Positions 6,164 to 10,367 of a stretch of 10,367 bases of DNA are shown here, in pieces. The position numbers and the translations under genes were made by a program. Every line of letters starts with the position of its first letter. Positions within the stretch are counted from its first letter, which is position 1. Origin of the DNA: Pseudomonadota bacterium (GTDB lineage Bacteria; Pseudomonadota; Alphaproteobacteria; Acetobacterales; Acetobacteraceae); the NCBI GenBank assembly GCA_021805485.1, contig JAJZFF010000239.1, forward strand, positions 1 through 10,367. The letters are read 5' to 3'. The notes under the pieces were generated by a model. The model had not been told where the DNA came from, searched no databases, and saw only the letters and a program-made list of their open reading frames with translations.

Positions 6164-7356
6164 GAACGAAAAGACTGATCGACCGGAAGCTTCTCGCCGG
6201 AGCCAGCGTGCTGGCGCTGATGGCCTTCGCATCGCCGGCCTTCGCGATGAACCTGCCGTCGCCGCAGAAATTCGAGGCCGGGCCGCTCGGCACGCTCGAT
6301 GTGAGCGGCGGGTTCGACGGATTTTTCTACGGCATTTCCGGCGCCGGCACGAGCAGCATTCTGGGCAACCAGAAGTCCGCCGGGGCCGAGGCGCGGGTTC
6401 TCGAACTGACGGTGACGAAATCCTCCGGTCCGATCCAGTTCACCCTCGACGTCAAGCCGGACGACTCGCTGTATTTCGGCGTGCAGCCTCAGGCGATGAA
6501 CGCCCATACCTTCTCGCTCGGGCCGGTCTATGCCGCCTACGTCACCTGGGCGCCGACGGCGAATTTCAACATCTCGGTCGGCCAGGTGTATTCGACGGAA
6601 GGCTGGGAATCCTCGACCGACTGGAAGAACGCCAACCTGATCGACTCGCCGCTCTACTACGTCGAGAACTCGTCGAGCCGCGGCGTGCAGGCGAGCTACA
6701 CCTATGGCAAGCTGTCGGCCACGCTGACCTTCGGCGACGGTTTCGATACCGGGGTGTTCAACACGTTCCAGGAGCTGGTGACCTATTCGTTCGACAGCAA
6801 CAACGCGCTGTCCTTCTACGGCACCCAGAATGTCGGCTTTACCGGGCCGAACACCCATGCCTATGGCTCGACCAGCACGGCCTATGCCAACAGCTTCACC
6901 GGCTATGGCTATAACGCCTACAATCCGGCCTACGAAAATTCGGACATGTATGGCGCTTACTATTCCTACACCCACGGCAACCTGAACGTGGTGCCCGAGG
7001 TGCAGTATGTCTATTCCAAGCCGAACAGCCGGCTTGGACTCAACAAGTTCACCAGCAATTTCGGCGCCGAGGTCATCACCAATTACCAGTTCGGCAAGTC
7101 GCCCTGGTCGCTCGGCAGCATGGTGTTCTACTACAAGAATATCGGGCCGCAGGCCTGGTATCTGAACGCCAACTCGTCCGGCTTCGGCATCGGCGTCACC
7201 CCGTCCTGGATCAAGGGGCACTTCTTCGTCCGCGGCGAGGTGGGCTTGCTGCACCTGACCGATCTTGGCACGCCGGCTGTCGGCGGTGGTTTCGGCAACA
7301 GCGGGACCGACCGCAACCAGGTGATGGGCGTGCTCGCCGCCGGTATCGTGTTCTGA
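6160..7356 (+). CDS. Outer-membrane beta-barrel protein, OmpL/BBP2-like porin
   Basis: Predicted outer-membrane channel of 398 residues. A clear Sec signal peptide (basic MRTKRLIDRK, then LLAGASVLALMAFASPAFA, cleavage near residue 29) leads into alternating hydrophobic/polar strands rich in Tyr, Phe, Asn, Ser and Gly. Examples are VSGGFDGFFYG, VYAAYVTWAPTANFNISVGQ, GVQASYTYGKLSATLTFGDG and GSMVFYYKNIG. There is no Cys, and the chain ends in Phe (AAGIVF), the usual C-terminal signal for barrel assembly. The pattern resembles putative beta-barrel porin-2 proteins (PF07642, from memory). A Tyr/Asn-rich stretch near 240-280 may be a surface loop. The start chosen puts the signal peptide first; the frame is open 29 codons further upstream, but that extension is Arg/Gln-rich and would spoil it. 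The substrate is unknown; the importer downstream is a possible partner. Confidence 0.85.
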   Translation: MRTKRLIDRKLLAGASVLALMAFASPAFAMNLPSPQKFEAGPLGTLDVSGGFDGFFYGISGAGTSSILGNQKSAGAEARVLELTVTKSSGPIQFTLDVKPDDSLYFGVQPQAMNAHTFSLGPVYAAYVTWAPTANFNISVGQVYSTEGWESSTDWKNANLIDSPLYYVENSSSRGVQASYTYGKLSATLTFGDGFDTGVFNTFQELVTYSFDSNNALSFYGTQNVGFTGPNTHAYGSTSTAYANSFTGYGYNAYNPAYENSDMYGAYYSYTHGNLNVVPEVQYVYSKPNSRLGLNKFTSNFGAEVITNYQFGKSPWSLGSMVFYYKNIGPQAWYLNANSSGFGIGVTPSWIKGHFFVRGEVGLLHLTDLGTPAVGGGFGNSGTDRNQVMGVLAAGIVF

Positions 7357-7383
7357 CGCTTCTCGTTTCACGAAACCTTCACA

Positions 7384-7409
7384 TCCGGCCGCCCCTCGCG
7401 GCGGCCGGA
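7384..7409 (+). terminator. GC hairpin at the end of the barrel gene transcript
   Basis: TCCGGCCGCC and GGCGGCCGGA form a perfect 10-bp stem with a six-base loop, 27 bases after the barrel gene stop. No T-run follows (CATTATGG), so it is either an intrinsic terminator of the weak GC-rich type or a 3' mRNA stabiliser left after Rho-dependent ending. It separates the barrel gene from the importer operon. Confidence 0.6.
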
Positions 7410-7492
7410 CATTATGGGCGGGGCCGTCGCCTCGGGTTATATGGTCGCCGCCGCATCGGCAGCGCGCTTGGGCGCGGGCCGGTCGAGGACGT

Positions 7493-7507
7493 AAGGAAGC
7501 AAGGAAG
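7493..7507 (+). promoter_or_regulatory. Tandem ribosome binding sites before the solute-binding protein gene
   Basis: AAGGAAG occurs twice (7493-7499 and 7501-7507), with the second copy six bases before the ATG. The nearer copy is well placed. The farther one could serve as a standby site, in keeping with the high expression usual for binding proteins. A possible -10-like TATATG lies at 7438-7443 without a recognisable -35. Confidence 0.6.
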
Positions 7508-7513
7508 AAAGAC

Positions 7514-8614
7514 ATGGCCGACCTGATCTCATCGCCGCGCCGCACATTCCTCAAACTCGCCGGCGCCGGGCTCGGCGCGGGCCTGCTGCCCGCCGCGGGC
7601 CGCGCCGCATCGCCCGCGCTGGTGAGCGCCGCGAAGCACGAGGGGCAGCTCAACACCATCGCGCTGCCGCCGGACTGGGCGAATTACGGCGCGATCATCG
7701 ACACCTTCCAGAAGAAATACGGGATCACCATCCACAACGCCGCGCCGGATGACAGCTCGGCGCAGGAATTGCAGTCGATCCGCTCGCTCAAGCACCAGTC
7801 GCGCGGGCCGGACGTGGTCGATGTCGGCCCGGCCTTCGCGCTGAACGGCGCGCAGGAGGGGCTGTTCCGGCCTTACAAGGTCGCCACCTGGGACAGCATT
7901 CCGGCCTCGATGAAGGACCCGAACGGGCTGTGGTACGGCGACTATTTCGGCCTGGTGTCGTTCGGCATCAACCGCTCGGTCTCGAAGGCGGTGCCGCATG
8001 ACTGGGCCGATCTGAAGAAGCCGGAATTCAAGGGCATGGTCGCGCTGAACGGCAGCCCGCTCGGCGCCGGGGCGGCGTTCGCCGCGGTGGTGGCGGCCGC
8101 ACTCGCCAATGGCGGCTCGCTCGACAACATCATGCCGGGCATCGAGTTCTTCGCCGATCTCGCCAAGCGCGGCAATTTCAACCCCTCGGCCGCGACGGCG
8201 GCGAGCCTCGTTTCCGGCCAGACGCCGGTGGTGATCAACTGGGATTACCTGAACCTCGCCCAGGCGAAGAAGGCGAAGGGGATGACGCCGATCGACACGG
8301 TCATTCCCGAGGGGGCGACGCCGTATGGCGCGTTCTACTGCCAGGCGATCAGCAAGTTCGCGCCGCACCCGAAGGCGGCCGAGCTGTGGCAGGAGTTCAT
8401 CTATTCCGACGAGGGGCAGCTTCTCTATCTCAAGGGCTTCGCCCATCCGGCGCGGTTCTCGGCGATGGCGAAGGCGGGGGCCATTCCGAAATCGCTGATG
8501 GCGGAACTGCCGCCGGCCAAGCCGTATGGCGAGGCGGTGTTCGCCAACGACGCGCAGACGAAGAAGGCGCAGCAGCTGCTGGCGGCCAACTGGACGAAGC
8601 TCGTCAAGGCGTGA
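7514..8614 (+). CDS. ABC importer solute-binding protein with Tat signal, substrate unknown
   Basis: Periplasmic binding protein of 366 residues, family 1 type (PotD/FbpA/2-aminoethylphosphonate-like group). The N-terminus carries a textbook twin-arginine signal, SSPRRTFLKLAGAG (R9, R10), then a hydrophobic Ala/Gly stretch with cleavage near AGRAA (about residue 31), so it is probably exported folded. The mature part begins SPALVSAAKHEGQLNTIALPPDW and contains GPDVVDVGPAFALN, LWYGDYFGLVSFGINR and the C-terminal KPYGEAVFANDAQTKKAQQLL. The first lobe/second lobe layout and the WADLKKPEFKGMV segment are typical of iron, polyamine, thiamine and phosphonate binders. No iron-binding Tyr pair or phosphate-specific motif can be assigned with confidence. 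The stop overlaps the next gene's start (GTGA). It is the first gene of a binding protein-permease-permease-ATPase operon. Confidence 0.92.
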   Translation: MADLISSPRRTFLKLAGAGLGAGLLPAAGRAASPALVSAAKHEGQLNTIALPPDWANYGAIIDTFQKKYGITIHNAAPDDSSAQELQSIRSLKHQSRGPDVVDVGPAFALNGAQEGLFRPYKVATWDSIPASMKDPNGLWYGDYFGLVSFGINRSVSKAVPHDWADLKKPEFKGMVALNGSPLGAGAAFAAVVAAALANGGSLDNIMPGIEFFADLAKRGNFNPSAATAASLVSGQTPVVINWDYLNLAQAKKAKGMTPIDTVIPEGATPYGAFYCQAISKFAPHPKAAELWQEFIYSDEGQLLYLKGFAHPARFSAMAKAGAIPKSLMAELPPAKPYGEAVFANDAQTKKAQQLLAANWTKLVKA

Positions 8615-9477
8615 GTTTCCGGTTCAAGGCCGGCGAGGGCGGCGGGCTGACGCTCGCCTTCGTCGGCCCGCTCGTCGTTTACGTGATCGCCTTCCTCGTG
8701 CTGCCGACGCTGATGCTGCTGGCGGAGGCGTTCTCGGGCAAGCACGGGCTGACGCTGAAATATGTCGCGGCGCTGGGGCAGGGGCAGACGGTGGTCGCGT
8801 TCCGCAACTCGCTCGTGCTGTCGGCGCTGGCGGCGCTGGTCGGCGTGATCGCCGGCGGGATCGCCGCCTACCTGGTGCTGCGGCCGGGCATGCCGCGGGG
8901 CGTGCGCTCGCTGGTGACGAGCTTCAGCGCGGTGGCGGCGAATTTCGCCGGCGTGCCGCTGGCCTTCGCCTTCATCGCGACGCTCGGCAGTCTCGGCATG
9001 ATCACGGTGTGGCTGAAATCGGTCGGGGTCGATCTCTACGGCATGGGGTTCAGCCTGTATTCGTTGCCGGGCCTCGTGCTGGTCTATGCCTATTTCCAGA
9101 TTCCGCTGATGATCATCGTGTTCACCCCTGCGCTGGAGGCGTTGCGGCGCGAATGGCGGGAGGCGGCTGAGAATCTCGGCGCCTCCGCCTTCGATTACTG
9201 GCGGCATGTCGGGTTGCCGATTTTGCTCCCCTCGCTGCTCTCGGCGTTCATCCTGCTGTTCGGCAACGCCTTCTCGGCCTATGCGACGCCGTATGCGCTG
9301 ACCTCGGGAATCGTCGCGCTGGTGCCGGTGGAGATCAGCAACGTGCTGTCGGGCAATGTGATGATCTCGCAGCAGACCGGGGCGGCGCTGGCGCTCGGGA
9401 TGATCGTGGTGATGGTCGCGGTGATGGGCGTCTATGCGCTGGCGGCGCGGCGGATCGGCCGCTGGGGGCGGCGATGA
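8611..9477 (+). CDS. ABC importer permease, first subunit (PotB/PhnU-like)
   Basis: Inner-membrane permease of 288 residues, BPD_transp_1 type. About six hydrophobic segments are visible (near 13-38, 66-90, 103-127, 150-172, 200-225, 262-282). The ATPase-docking EAA motif reads EAAENLGASAFDYWRHVGLP (from E184). The frame is open for 75 codons upstream inside the preceding gene. The start chosen is the GTG giving SFRFKAGEGGGLTLAF, because it overlaps the binding-protein stop as GTGA, removes an implausible N-terminal extension and gives the family's usual length. An AAGG lies just upstream. The gene ends in an ATGA overlap with the second permease, so the two are probably made together and pair as a heterodimer. 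Confidence 0.93.
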   Translation: MSFRFKAGEGGGLTLAFVGPLVVYVIAFLVLPTLMLLAEAFSGKHGLTLKYVAALGQGQTVVAFRNSLVLSALAALVGVIAGGIAAYLVLRPGMPRGVRSLVTSFSAVAANFAGVPLAFAFIATLGSLGMITVWLKSVGVDLYGMGFSLYSLPGLVLVYAYFQIPLMIIVFTPALEALRREWREAAENLGASAFDYWRHVGLPILLPSLLSAFILLFGNAFSAYATPYALTSGIVALVPVEISNVLSGNVMISQQTGAALALGMIVVMVAVMGVYALAARRIGRWGRR

Positions 9478-10256
9478 GGGGCGTGCTCGGACGGCTGCTG
9501 CCGGAGGCCTGGCTCGGGCTGCTCGGCCTGTATTTCCTGGTCCCGCTGCTCGCGACCGGCGCGTTCAGCCTGTGGGAAGGCGGCTCGCGCTACGGGTTCG
9601 CCGCCTATGTGGCGCTGTTCCACCAGCCGAAGCTCTGGCAGAGCCTGTTCCTCTCGGTGCGGCTGGCGGTGGAGACGATCCTGCTCGGGCTCATCGTGCT
9701 GGTGCCGGCGGTGTTCTGGCTGAACCTGCGGGTGCCGCGGCTGCGGCCGGTGTTCGATTTCATCTCGGTGCTGCCCTTCGTGGTGCCGCCGATCGCGCTG
9801 GTCGCCGGGATGACGGCGCTCTACACGGGGCCGGACTGGCTGGTCGGCACCCCCAATTATCTGGTGATACCCTACGTGATCCTCGCATTGCCCTATACCT
9901 ATCGCGCGCTCGATCTCGGCATGCGCGTGCTCGACCTGCGCACCATGACCGAGGCGTCGCAGAGCCTCGGCGCCGGCTGGGGGACGCTGATCTTCCGCGT
10001 CGTGGTGCCGAACCTGACGACGGCGCTGCTGGGCGCGGCGCTGCTGACGATCGCCATCGTGATGGGCGAGTTCACCTTCGCCAACATCCTGCTGTTCAAC
10101 ACGTTCGCCGTCTATATCAACTATGTCGGCCAGACTTCGGCGACGCAGGCCTCGGCGCTGACGCTGCTGAGCTTCCTGATCACCTGGCTGGCGATGCTCG
10201 GCGTGCTGGTCTCGGGCCGGGGCGGGCGCAGCGTGCAGATCGGAGGGGCGCGCTGA
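9474..10256 (+). CDS. ABC importer permease, second subunit (PotC/PhnV-like)
   Basis: Second inner-membrane permease, 260 residues, partner of the preceding one. Hydrophobic segments lie near 13-32, 62-84, 97-116, 130-145, 182-210 and 228-247. The EAA loop is degenerate but recognisable as EASQSLGAGWGTLIFRVVVP (from E160), with the conserved Gly at 166. The segment VMGEFTFANIL near 196 is characteristic of permeases in the polyamine/iron/phosphonate importer group. It starts within the stop of the first permease (ATGA), and its TGA shares one base with the ATPase start. Confidence 0.93.
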   Translation: MRGVLGRLLPEAWLGLLGLYFLVPLLATGAFSLWEGGSRYGFAAYVALFHQPKLWQSLFLSVRLAVETILLGLIVLVPAVFWLNLRVPRLRPVFDFISVLPFVVPPIALVAGMTALYTGPDWLVGTPNYLVIPYVILALPYTYRALDLGMRVLDLRTMTEASQSLGAGWGTLIFRVVVPNLTTALLGAALLTIAIVMGEFTFANILLFNTFAVYINYVGQTSATQASALTLLSFLITWLAMLGVLVSGRGGRSVQIGGAR

Positions 10257-10367
10257 TGCCGCATCTGGAAATCGACGGCGCGGTAAAGCGCTATGGTGGC
10301 AAGACCGTGCTGCACGGCATCGACCTCGCGCTGGGGCAGGGGGAGTTCGTCTCGCTGCTCGGGCCCT
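10256..10367 (+). CDS. ABC importer ATP-binding protein, N-terminal fragment
   Basis: Start of the ATPase gene for the same importer; only 37 codons fit before the window ends. The protein opens MPHLEIDGAVKRYGGKTVLH and goes on GIDLALGQGEFVSLLGP, the standard A-loop (Tyr13 stacking on adenine) and the strand leading into Walker A, whose GP has just begun at the edge. The start overlaps the permease stop as TGATG, with a GGAGG nine bases before the ATG. The PotA/FbpC/PhnT-like beginning cannot be resolved further from this much sequence. Confidence 0.9.
   Translation, partial: MPHLEIDGAVKRYGGKTVLHGIDLALGQGEFVSLLGP

Noticed and set aside
7414..7494. 26-codon ORF between the hairpin and the binding-protein gene
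   Set aside because: No ribosome site, abuts the terminator-like hairpin and does not overlap the next start.
6115..7659. 514-codon minus-strand frame opposite the barrel gene
   Set aside because: Shadow frame; the plus strand has a signal peptide, barrel strands and a C-terminal Phe.
1..10367. CRISPR arrays, insertion sequences, tRNA or rRNA genes, prophage or toxin-antitoxin genes
   Set aside because: No regularly spaced long repeats, transposase motifs, tRNA cloverleaf sequences or rRNA-like stretches were seen on either strand.

Overview
The window is GC-rich DNA with dense, tightly packed genes, strong G/C at third codon positions and long spurious antisense frames. The gene families (choXWV plus betBA, a Tat-exported solute-binding protein, an OmpL/BBP2-like barrel protein) suggest an alphaproteobacterium. 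My best guess is the Acetobacteraceae (Acidiphilium-like), but that is an impression from protein style, not a database result.

Left half (about 1-5550), all on the minus strand. Read in the direction of transcription it holds a small multidrug resistance (SMR) exporter, a 174-bp regulatory gap, then choX-choW-choV-betB-betA; betA runs off the left edge. This is a complete route for turning choline into glycine betaine. ChoX binds choline in the periplasm, ChoW and ChoV import it, BetA oxidises it to betaine aldehyde and BetB oxidises that to glycine betaine. Spacing is 14 bp or less, or overlapping, except between choX and choW, where a perfect 12-bp hairpin sits. No betI regulator or betC gene is visible. 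The upstream SMR protein keeps the EmrE residues that bind quaternary cations, so an exporter of quaternary amines sits next to an importer of one.

Middle (5548-6159). A 612-bp, comparatively AT-rich spacer separates the minus-strand SMR gene from a plus-strand outer-membrane barrel gene. It holds repeat motifs and, at its right end, a 39-codon ORF with a strong Shine-Dalgarno sequence whose stop overlaps the barrel gene's start as ATGA. The choX leader has a similar, weaker arrangement.

Right half (6160-10367), all plus strand. The barrel protein gene ends at a strong GC hairpin. A second ABC importer operon follows: a Tat-signal solute-binding protein, two permeases and the start of the ATPase gene, joined by GTGA, ATGA and TGATG overlaps. 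Its substrate cannot be read from the sequence; polyamine, ferric iron, phosphonate and thiamine-type importers share this layout.

No plainly new system was found. The items most worth checking are the paired upstream ORFs, the 22-bp-phased repeats before choX, and the SMR/choline linkage.
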